Of a DNA stretch of 64,000 bases, positions 43,901 to 54,801 are shown in pieces. Below the pieces are notes generated by a model. The model made no database searches, had not been told where the DNA came from, and saw only the letters and a list, made by a program, of their open reading frames with translations. A program made the position numbers and the translations under genes. Source of the stretch: Diploscapter coronatus (Eukaryota > Nematoda > Chromadorea > Rhabditida > Rhabditidae); the NCBI GenBank assembly GCA_964036155.1, contig OZ038423.1:25187249-25251248 (forward strand). Reading direction: 5' to 3'. Position 1 is the first letter of the stretch. Each line of letters opens with the position of its first letter.

Positions 43901-44407
43901 TCAATCGTTCTACACCCATTTTTCAATTGGTTTCCCGAAATTCCCTGATTTGCATGCTTCCTACCATGTGTCTGAGAATGCGTGTGTTGCTGTGCATGTC
44001 GGAGCCGAGGCGAGTGAGCTTCTCGAGCTGAGCGAGGGACTCGACGGCCCCTGCAGAGTTGCCTTTCGCGACCATGTCATTGGCCTTCTGAATCGCCTCG
44101 TCCACCTGCTCCTTGTAGTCGATCTCCATCTTGAACAGGCGACCGTCGCCTCCCTGGATTTTTTTAGAATTGAATTGAAGACTTTTTAGCTAAGATTATT
44201 TGGAAGCACCTAGATAAGGATTTGATATATTATCTGATGATATCACGAGATAATTTGAATTCTCCGAATTTGCTCGAATTTTTCGATTTTTATTTTTCAA
44301 TTGTCCTCTACCTGAGCAGCCAGATGAGCCAGCTCCTCGATGTCGGTCCTCTCTTCTCCCACATCGACAGGGTCCACCATCACAGCGTCGTCCTTGTCGC
44401 CGGCCAT
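40975..44407 (-). CDS. rpn-5: 26S proteasome regulatory lid subunit Rpn5 (PSMD12)
   Basis: Nine exons, 44407-44312, 44153-43965, 43627-43292, 42987-42874, 42828-42688, 42599-42486, 42088-41834, 41494-41333, 41040-40975, give 490 aa. The family signatures are all in place: KMEIDY near the N terminus, LIDTLRTVTAGKIYVEVERARLT, LQVETYGSMQ, EQMRLSLA, IISKKINVKFF, LKYYELMI, ICKHYRAVFDT, IIIYCILAPYDNEQ, and in the C-terminal PCI domain IAKYYTRISFDRLAELIDFPVD, ending THLIQKEQMVHKNLD. Rpn5 is a non-ATPase scaffold subunit of the 19S lid, also found with COP9-type PCI assemblies. Human PSMD12 is 456 aa; the extra length is in the acidic N terminus. Intron 8 has a GC donor (AAG|GCAAGG at 41332). Confidence 0.97.
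43112..43262. repeat. sister MITE in rpn-5 intron
   Basis: TGGCCTCCTATATAATTCACCAG...CCTGGTGAATTTC...GATTATAGGAGAGCC forms an inverted repeat with the same end sequence as the 62400-62651 element. It lies between rpn-5 exons 3 and 4. Confidence 0.65.
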
Positions 44408-45065
44408 TTTTATCAGAACTGAAAATTCGCAAAATTAAGGACAAATTCAAGGAAAAAGAAAAGGCATTTTCAAAAACGATGACAATGAATTCAACCAGAA
44501 ATGAATTGCAAACGTGGAACACAAAAGTGGGCGGAGTTGAAACTGACAATTTGAAAAGAGCAAGACGACGAGCCATACGAAATAGTTTAGGGTAGGGTAG
44601 GGGAAAGGTCTTTACGTTTCTTTTCCAATATTATTTTGCCGTCTTGTTTTTCCAGGTTGCCGCTGAACTAGGTGCTAAAGTAAAAGTACACGGCGATTCC
44701 TCGCTCACTGCAATATGCGACTGATATCCGAAAATACAGTACCGAGTGAAAAATCTTTTTCTTTCGCTAAACACTCGTCATTTATGCCCTTCTTTTTTCA
44801 TGGACTTTGAAAAGAGGGAGCGCGTGTGGCGTTGAAATATAAAATCCCAAGTGCTGTTCTTTAGAAATGAAAAAAAGCAATTTTGGAATAAAAAATCGAA
44901 AATTGTCGCTTTTTGCGCGTATAGAAAATGAGTAATTTCTTCATTTTCATCAAGTAATCGAAAGTCCACAATGCACCCTAGTGTAGCTTTTTCATCATAG
45001 ACCATATAGAATGCAAATAACGAAAGAGCTTAAACAATTTATTGATTAATCTACTACAGACAAAT
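44408..45065. other. intergenic region between rpn-5 and mks-2
   Basis: It holds the 5' flank of rpn-5 and the 3' flank of the TMEM216-like gene. I see no gene or recognised element. Confidence 0.45.
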
Positions 45066-45848
45066 TCATGTAGATCCAACACTCAATGTTGCACACAGAA
45101 TCAGTGCTATGATTGATTCAACGATAACTAATAGAGATTCACAGCCAACTAGAACTGCTTCGACGAGAAGTACTGTAATTTGTGTAATTTGACTATCTTC
45201 TTCAAATTAAAAGGAACAAGCTTACCATAGTTCTGGAATATTCCAAGATATGTGCAAATAAGTAGAATCGCTGCACTAATCATCAACGACAAAACTAGGA
45301 ATGTTGGGGTTTGTGTTAAATTTCCTCGAGACCCTAAAGATAACATTGAAAAGCATCCCTTTTTATAAGAAAAATGATGCAAGCTACCCCAAGCAATTCG
45401 AACAACTTCTAATGGAGCAAAGAATAGCAGGATGAGAAATTCCATAACTCGGACATGGCCTACATAAGGCAATATTTCTCCTTAATGCAAATGTTTTCAT
45501 TTTATAGTTCCTCTAATAAGATATTTTACCTTTGTAAAAGTACAGCAATAGCATAACAACGAAGAATATCACGGCGAATGGTCTATGACAATGCAGAAGC
45601 ACTTGATATGAAAGTGAAGATCTCTGAATTTCATTATTTCTTAAATTCTAAAAGTGAGTAACTTGGAAACCGCGAGACCATGAGACATCGAGAAAGTGTG
45701 GAAGAAGAAAGCCTATCATCTCCCATGCCCTACCCTGGCTCTATACTATTTCGCCTATGTCTCGTGTCTCGTGGCCTCGCAGTTTCTAAATAGCCCTAGA
45801 TAGGATATTTTTTAAAATTCAACAACTTACAATATTCGAGATGGTCAT
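45066..45848 (-). CDS. mks-2: TMEM216/MKS2-family ciliary transition-zone membrane protein
   Basis: Exons 45848-45831, 45623-45530, 45480-45226, 45172-45066 encode 157 aa, about the size of human TMEM216. The sequence shows four hydrophobic helices: FAVIFFVVMLLLYFY, then KGEILPY and FLILLFFAPLEVVRI, then the loop with GSRGNLTQTP, LSLMISAAILLICTYLGIF and VLLVEAVLVGCESLLVIVESII. The LLPY, EV(I/V)R and G(S/T)(R/K)GNL marks are those of TMEM216/TMEM80. Known of the family: MKS-module protein of the ciliary transition zone. Context supports this: a perfect X-box lies 67 bp upstream of the ATG. TMEM80 or TMEM17 relatives are the alternatives. Confidence 0.88.
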
Positions 45849-45914
45849 TTCCTGGGATTCACAATCATGCAATAAATGAAAGAAAGAAGAAGCTTAGTGA
45901 CCACGCTATAAATG

Positions 45915-45928
45915 GTTGCCATAGCAAC
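45915..45928 (-). promoter_or_regulatory. X-box (RFX/DAF-19 binding site) of the TMEM216-like gene
   Basis: GTTGCCATAGCAAC matches the 14-bp X-box consensus GTTNCCATRGNAAC at every position. It lies 67 bp upstream of the mks-2-like start, within the usual distance for nematode ciliary genes. In C. elegans this site is bound by the RFX factor DAF-19. Confidence 0.92.
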
Positions 45929-46063
45929 GCGACTACTTTCGTAAACATATTCAGTTCAGTCAAATGCATGTGTTTTATTCTCATCGTATTTCATATAATA
46001 ATAATGATCTTTTCACCCGTAAATGAAAATGAAATGATAAAATAACCGTAAAATAAATCTCTA

Positions 46064-48702
46064 TCATTTTAACATCTGAATCCTCGTGATGAGAACGTGG
46101 CCTAAAGAGGCTTCTTTCGTGGCCACAACTGTGTTCAGGTCATCGGACTTCTTCAACTCTACAGTACATGGCATTTCACCCTGAATTTAAATAGAAATGA
46201 GGAAAAATAACGAAGATCAGCTTTACCTTGCATCTTTGTAGATGCGACAATAGCCAACATAGGGAAACTCCCTCAGAATCATCTTCCACGACTCTTTCTT
46301 TGCTCATATGCAAATGCTGAAATGTAAACAAGATTTAAGGTAAGGATTTCATAAATCCCACCGGCTTGCTGAATACGCCGGTGGGATAACAAATTTTAAA
46401 TGGATAAGGAGAGGGTAGGGATAGGGCTGAATAGGCTATAAATCTGATACCAAAATATGCAACTCGACTTGCTGATCATTTTGATGCTAAATTTATCATA
46501 ACTAATCCTAACCCCCTACTCTCTACATATACGTTTTTCAATTCGTTACTCCAGCGGCGTATTTAACAACCCATCTTACCTCACTAAATCTGAGATAAGC
46601 CCTGTGGCTTAGAGCCTCCTTCGAAAGAGGTCTTTCCACGGCCAAATCGTCGGTTTCATCTTCGATCAAATCTCCCACAGAAGAGAAAACATAGGCTTTG
46701 TTCGTGAAATGACCGCAGAAATCGAACCAGATCGTCACTGTCAGATTGAGCTCTTCGAATTTCAGCCTCACCGGATTTGGTAGTTCTAAAACGAAGAAGA
46801 TTTCCCATAAGTTTTTCTTTCTTAAAAGGATGAAAATACCATGCATCAGCCTCCAATGGATGTTGTGATGTTCATAGCTCATCGTGTGCCCGTCAGCCGT
46901 CAACTGGTCTGTCAGACTCCTTGGCTTCGTCAACGTCGTCCTTATCTCCGGAATCTGCATGTCGCTCACTTTCTTGTCGTTTTCGATGTCTCTCAGCACT
47001 GAATTCAGCATGTCCAAGACAGGCTGTGGTTGATTCACATAATTTTTCAAGTACTTCATGAAGACGCCATTCATTTCTCCTCGAACCTGAGATTTTACCT
47101 TGAATAATGAGTTTCAGAGAATCTTCCCGACTTCATAAGCCCCTACTCCACCGCTTGTAGAATAGCCATAAACTACGTTTCGATTGGGCTTATTCTTATT
47201 CTTAAACTGCTCTGCATACTCAACGAAAGACCCGATATGTTGGTATCTGAAAGATCACAAGTGTTGCAAATCTAAGAGAAGCGAATTACGGTATGAATTT
47301 CCTACAAACGTCAAGAATTAGAAGATTCAGATGAGGCACATAGTCCCTGAACATGTAGAGAACCTGAAAAGTTACGACAAACTTCATACAAAAAAAACTC
47401 CTAGGCTTAACTCACCCAATCCATAGAAAGACAATTCTGCGGTTGATATGCCTCTGCAGGCGCATCTATGGGCAGCAAATAACACTGTCCATTCACTTCG
47501 AATCCATGACCCACAAAGTAGAATACAGCTGAAACGTGTCATTCGCCATGAACTTCGTTAAACTCCTCACCATAAACTCCATTTCCCAGAAGTCGTCTAT
47601 ATTCTCTCACAACAAATTTCATCTCTTCCAGCGTCAGATCAGCAAGGACGACAGTTTTGTATTCCATGTCCTGCAGAGCCATAGCTAATGTTTCTGCGTC
47701 GCATAACGGGGTGACTAGTTCAGGCAAGTGCAAATATATGCAATTGCTGATGATCAAAGCAACTTTGTCGACTGCAACCAAAGGACCGATTTCATCTTCG
47801 GAAGGCTGATTTCCTCCAGCTAAGAGAATAAAGATTATTGCAGCTCTTCGTCAAATAAAGAAAATGCACACCTTTTCCAAACTTCTCTATATTCATAATC
47901 TGCCGCAAGTGATCGTAAGCCCCAGATTTGCACTGATCGCATTTGTAATCTTCCCTCGTAAAGCTTGAAATGTCGCATTCGTCTGAGTCGAGTGAGGAGG
48001 AGAATTGTTTTTCATTTCTTCGGTAGAATTCCGAAAATGTATAGCCTTCCGGTACTTCGTTCCAAACCCTGCATCTGTACTTGTACAATATCGAACATTC
48101 GCATCTAAATTGCAAAAGAAATAGACTTTTTAAAGTTTCGCTTCAAAACCTAACAACTTCAAGAATGTACCCTTCAGCGCCTTCGATGATTTCATCATTC
48201 CTGTACCAAATAAATCTAGGAGTGGGGAATCCTGCAGCCTTGCATTCTATTCGAATGGCCGAATCCGTCACTGACACGACAAAGTGATCATCTCTCGTCC
48301 ATCTAACCGGCTCTAGTCACATAATTTCATTCGGGGTATCAACATCAGTCTTACTATATTTCCTGCATAAAATAAGTTGAGGATTATCCACGATGCCTCC
48401 ATATAGTTTTGATAAATTCTGCAGTCTGTTCAGCAAGTCGTACACAGTCTGTCCTCTGTTGCCCCATTGTCGGAGCAGAATTTCTCCAGGGCTCTCCTTC
48501 ATCTCATATTTGCCCACTTCGTCCACGCTAAAGCTGATCTTCATTGATTATCATCACGAGTATTTTACCTGGAGTAGAAGGGACTGTTCTGATTGACCGA
48601 ATCAATGAGCTTCTCCCACAGATCCGTTGTATTCAGAGCTGCAGCCAATCTATCATAAATTGCCACCGGCAAATCAGCCAGATTAGTCGTTAAACAGGTC
48701 AT
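46064..48702 (-). CDS. malt-1: MALT1-type paracaspase
   Basis: Twelve exons, 48702-48569, 48533-48355, 48312-48171, 48104-47872, 47819-47571, 47528-47416, 47363-47290, 47246-47132, 47086-46840, 46785-46580, 46316-46227, 46180-46064, give 632 aa. The order is a death domain (about 1-105, LADLPVAIYDRLAAAL...EILLRQWGNRGQTVYDLL), an Ig-like domain (AIRIECKAAGFPTPRFIWYR...YRCRVWNE), a caspase-like domain (VALIISNCIYLH...GVYAVFYFVGHG...LILDVCRK) and a C-terminal Ig-like region. Catalytic His about 320 (GHG) and Cys about 370 (DVCRK) are present, so an active Arg-directed protease is expected. The third exon's donor (GG|GTACAT) and the eighth intron (GTCGGG donor) are the least certain joins. Confidence 0.93.
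46355..46570. repeat. repeat-filled intron of malt-1
   Basis: A hairpin TCCCACCGGC/GCCGGTGGGA (about 46357-46387) is followed by a block similar to 14690-14870 (about 46400-46550). Confidence 0.6.
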
Positions 48703-49465
48703 TTTTATGCAGAGAGAGGATTACTGTAGTTTCTGCCAGGTCGTAATGCCTCCATACTTCTTCACTGCACAATTCAAACTTGCTAGCCCGCTTTCTTCAT
48801 ATCGATTTTTCTCGTTCCTACTCTCTATCTTTCTGCCTGTCAAACGGCCCCTCCCTTCTCCTCTCTTTCTCAATAACACTGCGTATCCAACGATGCTATG
48901 CATTTGATGCATTCAGCCAGAGTGCAGACAGTCAGGGTGCCTCATCTCCATGCATTGCCTTCTGCTGCCCTCCTCCATTTCTCTGCCTCTCTAACTCGAC
49001 CGCCGCACTCCAGACTTGCGATGCGGTCTCCTTAGACTGCCATATCGATTCGAGTCTAAAATCAATACTTTTTATCGATTTTTTCGAAATTCTTCCGTTC
49101 CATTCTCGTGTCCAAGCCCCGCCCCCAAGTCCCTCTAGAACCGGCCAATCCCATTTTCGATCAATAAATCGATAATACTAATTTTCTGGAGGGGTTTTGA
49201 GTTGGGCTGTGAGTTGAGTGGTTGTGAGGAGGTTCGGCAAGTTGCGTGGGGGAGGAGTGACATAGTGACGGCCACTGACTGTGATACAATAGATCTTGTT
49301 GAATATTTCTTGCAAATGACATAGTGAACAGCGTGCACAGTTGCAGGTGTGTTTGGCGAGGTGATTTCGATTCATTGCAAGCCATTCTGCCCAACCTGCT
49401 CAAACTTGGTGCCGTCCAAGAACTGCCTCGGTCCAACCATTCCAATCAGCTTCTAATCTGCTACC
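48703..49465. promoter_or_regulatory. divergent promoter region of malt-1 and the ONECUT gene
   Basis: The two ATGs lie 763 bp apart on opposite strands. The interval is richer in C/T (48780-49170) than its surroundings and has no supported exon. A 5' UTR exon of the ONECUT gene may end near 49345 (TTGCAG). Confidence 0.5.
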
Positions 49466-52400
49466 ATGGAACCGCCTGCAGTCACCTCCAACCCGTCTTC
49501 CATTTCCAATTCGAATGGGTAAGTCGGTGCATAAAGCATACTCTACTGTATGACGTCACTCATCTAAATTACTGTATCAGGTTCAGAGGCCGCAGCGACA
49601 AACGACACAAGGCGCAGTCGAATGCGGACTACCTGCAGATCGACCCCAACTCCACGTTCATCAGCTCCAACCCGCGTACTTTTGAGGTATTGCGAATAAA
49701 TTGAGTGCGCTAGTATAAGCGTCAATTTTGCAGGACCTGCCCGAGAACTTCTTGGACACGATCTCCCCACAGCAGCCCTCTCAGTCGTCCCTGAACCACT
49801 CCCTGGCAGAGCACACTTCCAGTCCGCAACTGGCCTCCCTCGCTCCCATGAGCATCTCCAACGAGAGCAGCTCTCACTATGGAATCAACTCCATGGGATC
49901 TCAGTACGGGGGATCGTCTTCTTTGGATAAGCCGAGGTATGCGAGAGGAGTCTAATGACCATCTGTTTTTCGCACTCATCCCAACTCGTATACCACATCC
50001 TGATTTTGTACTTCTGTATAAAGCTATAGTTATGCAGAATTTGGGTGTGGTGGTACACTAAAGATAAGATTTGAGCGAATAAATCCATGAATGAATTGCA
50101 GCTTCTCTAACGGCCCTGCCGGTCTGCTGTCGCCACTGCACATCGAGAGAAGGCACACCTCCGGCTCGGACTACAATCGATACATCAAAGAGGAGGACAA
50201 TCTGGAGACGCACTTGATGATGTCCTCGTCGCAGCAGCAGGACATTGACAGGGAGACGCCGCCCGCAGTCAGCAATGTCGAGCTCGCCTCCACCATGATT
50301 GCCAGCATTATTGGGGAACAGGTACATTTATTATTGAACCTTTAAATGACTATGATGTATTTGCAGCGCAATTCATCCCCTTCGCCCCGCGCCTACCAGT
50401 CCGGTTCAAAATTCAGCTCGGCGATCAAGGACGAGTCCGAGGGACTGGACGGCGGTCACACGAATGGGGACGGCAGCGACAACCCGAGCTCTGCGCATGT
50501 GGCCCCGAAGAGAGCCAAGCGAGTCTACTCGACTACAGATGCGAGCGACCCACTCAATGCAGAGATCGACAATGACATCTACATCGATACGAGGGTAAGG
50601 AAATTCGCACTCATTGTATTATTCACCTTCTTTTTCTTGTGCTCAATGATATTCTCCGAAAAGGGACGAATGGCTCGGGGTGTATATGTCGCTACGCACC
50701 AAAAATATCTAGTATGTCACGGCGCACCGAATTGTTAAACTAAAGTATTTCTAGGCGGAAATGCATTAAATCCTAATTTTCTACGAAGACATCATATAAA
50801 AATGAGCAAATTACACCAAGGTTTGCTTGAAAATTGTTCATCTCCAAGCTAGGGATAGCAAGTTTATTAAAGTGCGTTCAATTAATTTTGCGATTTTACT
50901 TGAACTTATCCTGCCCTACCTTATCCTCTACTTACTTGCCTACTCTTATCCTATCCTAAAAAGTGGATTGTTGTTTTCATAAACACATCTCATATTGGAG
51001 ATGGTTTGGTTAAAAAATAATTGTATGACGTTGAACACTTCTCAAACTTGATATAAAAAATGAGGTTTAGTCCCCGAAACATGATTTCTTCTATGGATTT
51101 ATTGCTTTGGTGCGTAGTGACCGTTCCCCAATTATTCACAAAAGAGTCGTCAACATAGGAACTCACAGATCTTGATGAATTTCCTAAATGAAGGTTTTCA
51201 ATGACGCTGATCACAAGGGTGAAGTCAAAAGGGGCAAAATAGGAACTTGATCTAGGGAATTTTAAATCGTTTCCCACTCGTATTTTGCGCGAGAAATGAA
51301 CAAATTCATAAACATAAGTGAAGAAAAGAGAATTTTCTGCTTCCAGGTTCCTATTTTGCACTTTTTGATATCAGCATCATTGTGATCGTCGTCATCGAAA
51401 ACCCTTGTGTAGAAATTTTCATCAAGAACTGCGAGTTTCTATGTTGACGACTCCCTATTAGTTAGTAGCTAGAATTTTAGATCCTTCAAAAATGAACGAA
51501 TAATGAATACTAATTCAGGAGCTGTGCAAGAGAATTGCTTACGAACTGAAGCAGCACTCGATTCCACAGGCCATCTTCGCCGAGAGAATTCTCTGCAGAA
51601 GTCAGGGCACTCTGTCCGATCTGCTGCGCAATCCAAAGCCATGGAACAAGCTCAAATCTGGAAGGTATGCAAAAATGCTACAGTAATTTGAAGTGACGTG
51701 TTTATTTGTTTCAGGGAAACGTTCCGTCGAATGTTCAACTGGGTGCAGCAGCCGTTGCAGATGCGTCTGGGCATTCTGGACATGTACAAGAGCGGGGATG
51801 CCACCGAAATGAATGTACTACCCAAAGTGGCTGGAATGAGTCCGCCCACTCCCGCACAGAATGTGAGGCAGTCCAGACGCAGTCACTCGGATGGGGGCGA
51901 TCAGTCGGGCAACAAACGACCCAGACTCGTCTTCACCGACATCCAGAAGAGAACTCTTCAGGTAGGAAGTCTTGTTGTGCTGAGTGAATTTTGTAATTCC
52001 TTGATTTGAGGCTATCTTCCGCGAGACCCAGCGCCCCTCTCGAGAGATGCAGCAGACGATCGCAGAGCATCTGAGACTGGACCTGTCGACCGTCGCCAAC
52101 TTCTTCATGAACGCGCGTCGTCGCAGTCGCAGTGGCCCCAACAACGACGAGCCCGCTCCCTATCAACAGGTTTACCAATCTTGATTCATCCATTCCTCCG
52201 CAAAAGCCATTGAGAGCTGTGAGGCAATAAGTTGGTGTGTTGTGATGTGACAGTCTGACAGTTTATTCCCCATCCCCCATTCATTGCACCAATCACCCTT
52301 CACCGATTCACCCAACACACCTCGTTCCTCGCCCCAGACACCTAGCCATTCACCATCCCTTTGTTATGCTGTGATGATGCCTTGCTTCATCCATCGAATT

Positions 52401-53775
52401 CAGCGAGTTCACCATTCGAAAAGCAAGACATGATTCCCCTTATTAACGGTGTGAACGTCTATTCATATTCGTCATTTATACTTATTATTTAGCGATATGA
52501 TAAGCAATATCAAATCGCTACTATTAATTCCCCTATTTCGCTATATCGTTGTTGGTCTCTCTAGCAGTTAGCCTTTATATCGGTTCATTCCAAATTCAAC
52601 TCCTATTCTTGTTTGTAAATGATATATAAGTGCGGCTTAGATCCCTAAGAATATCTCAATCTAATTCATGAGTTCATCCATCAATTTTGGTGTAGTCTGT
52701 GATTTCTGAGTTCCATATGTTTCATCATCACTCACTTGTTTGTACCTATTTCCCCGATTCCTGATTCGTAATCTCTGCAGCCGATTTACAGTATTGCAGT
52801 GCAACAAGCTTCTTCTCGGCTGTTTGTTGATGAGAATAACCCCCCTTCCATTTTCTGCCTAATCTATTAGCGCCCTGAAAATCTCCCCGACCTGAGCCTG
52901 AGAATGAAGCTTTTTGTGCAGTAGTCCACCCATTCGTATTCGGACGTGCAGACCTCTACCCTTCTCTCCCACCAAATCACCTCCACATTCAAATTCTTAT
53001 ACATTGATTTATCTGTTTTCGATAATCATAGATTTTTAAGCCTCTGAAATAAACTGTATCACTTTTGATCTTCGATTTGAAACATCGAAAAAAAAAAGTA
53101 TCAGAATTAAAGACGAAAACCTTCTGAATTCAAGCCAACCACTCTTCTCACTATCTTTTGCATGGCATGTGCATGTGAATGAAATGCTGAATGAGTTTTA
53201 TTGACAGCCGGCTGGTGTTTGGGGAAATATAGCAAATCATAGAAGTGGCATTTAGTGAAGATAGAGAATAAAGGATGAAGTTCAGGTTCGCCCCATTACG
53301 CCCCCACCTGAATCGCCTCCCAGGGCAAATGGGAGTGCTCCACGACAATCCGGGGGCTCTTCGAGGAGACTCCATCCGACGTCCCTCCAGCACGTGGAGG
53401 AGTCTGTCAGTTCGGTTGCTGAGTCAGCAATTGCATACAGCAGAGAGCTGGCTGCTCACGAAGAGAATGGAGAGGACTATAAAGTAATTTTGAAAGGACA
53501 CTGAAAATGAAGTAACCATTGAATTGTAGATGGAAGAAGAGGAGGGCGAATTGGCAGCGATTCCCGATGACCAGACTGTCGGAGGCATTTACGATCCACA
53601 GGATGAAGTGCAGGCGGTAAGTATTTAAGAAATTTGTAAATTTACGAGGACTTCGATTTAGGCATTGACGCCCTTAGGGGATTCCCCTGTCGATGTAGTG
53701 GATCGCGGCCTCATCAAAGAGGAAGAGGATGGAAATGAAGAACCACAGCAAGATGAAGAAGCTGTAGCCAATTGA
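49466..53775 (+). CDS. ONECUT-family transcription factor (CUT domain + homeodomain)
   Basis: Exons 49466-49518, 49581-49686, 49734-49936, 50102-50321, 50367-50594, 51519-51664, 51715-51961, 52011-52169, 53286-53483, 53530-53616, 53662-53775 total 1761 nt (586 aa). Residues of about 262-345 are a single CUT domain (LCKRIAYELKQHSIPQAIFA, CRSQGTLSDLLRNPKPWNKL). Residues of about 386-442 are the homeodomain (RPRLVFTDIQKRTLQ...TVANFFMNARRRS), with the Phe and Met of the ONECUT class in helix 3. The N-terminal half is Ser/Asn/Pro-rich and the tail is acidic (KEEEDGNEEPQQDEE). Known of the family: sequence-specific nuclear regulators of neuronal and other fates (nematode relatives include CEH-48). 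Skipping the splice at 52169 would give a short alternative tail (VYQS-stop). Confidence 0.95.
50595..51518. other. long intron before the CUT-domain exon
   Basis: A 924-bp intron of the ONECUT gene. I see no other gene and no clear repeat in it. Confidence 0.5.
52170..53285. other. long intron after the homeodomain exon
   Basis: A 1.1-kb C/T-rich sequence with a stop codon 12 nt into read-through and an AATAAA at about 53049. It could serve as an alternative 3' UTR. No other coding exon is supported. Confidence 0.45.
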
Positions 53776-54700
53776 AGCTCAGAAAAGCCTCCCCATTTCT
53801 ACTCAATTACACTACCAAATTGCAAAAATACCGTATTCTTCGCCACAATTTAGATTTATCTATTGATTAAGCTAAACCTAAATTGCATCCCCACAATATT
53901 CTTGGCTGGTGTTGTAAATAAGCTTCTTCCCTCTTCTCTCCATTCGACCGTCCATTCAGTTTGAAGACAACCTGCATATGTCATCGACTCCCCAATCCTG
54001 AAATCAAACGATAACGATGATCAATCAATGACAAATGCAAAGAGTCCGGTTTGAATCCTAAATTCATCCATAGTTCTGCATAGTTTTCCGATGGTTAATC
54101 TACTCTATTGATTAATGCTTGCTGCGCTCGTTTATCGTCATTCTCAGACTTAACTCTGATTATGATTATTTCAGATTAATGTTAATGTTACCGATTACCT
54201 TTTAATTCCTCGTTTTCTCGTTTCTCGTTTCTGCAGTCGATATTATTCGTGTAATCGTTGTTTTCACTCTCATTTTCGTTCGTTTCTTCCCAATTTCCCT
54301 CTGCTAAGTCATTGAATTTCGCGCCTGTTTATGTTTATTTTACAGTGGAGCATTTCTAAGACAAAACTGCTATTCGAGTTCTCACAAATCGCGTAGATTA
54401 TTCCTTTTCAGTTTTCATGTTTGTAGCGGTGGCGTTTCCCAAGCGGATATCTGTCATCTTCCTCAGATATCCTCTACTTTCTCTTATCTCTGACTTATTT
54501 TTTAATCATTTAACCAGACTGTCCGTTGTCTTGTTTCGTGTCCCCCTATATATGAAATGGTGTAGTCTCATCTCGTTTCCCAATTTCCATTCATTCTCTT
54601 ATGTTTTCAATTTCAACTTCAACAATTCTCACTGTGAACTGTGGAGCCGTGCTCGATTTTCCTGCAAACTTACCTATTTTACTCTACATAATAAACCAAT
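53776..54700 (+). other. 3' UTR of the ONECUT gene
   Basis: A non-coding pyrimidine-rich stretch reaches a polyadenylation signal AATAAA at 54690-54695. The convergent Melted gene ends at 54802, so the two transcripts meet tail to tail. Confidence 0.5.
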
Positions 54701-54801
54701 AAATCAATCATTTAAACTTAAATGCACAGACAATTTATTAAATTCTATATCAGTCACATAACAATCACTTTAATGCACGTTTAGTTTCATAAGCTCGATG
54801 A

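Noticed and set aside
39908..48702. Minus-strand run malt-1, mks-2, rpn-5 and DB gene as a single nematode operon
   Set aside because: Gaps are 215-660 bp, mks-2 has its own X-box, and no SL2-type signal can be recognised; operon status cannot be supported.
49324..49704. Upstream open frame MNSVHSC... reading into ONECUT exon 2
   Set aside because: It would need an unspliced intron. The 49466 ATG gives a frame that splices cleanly at 49518/49581.
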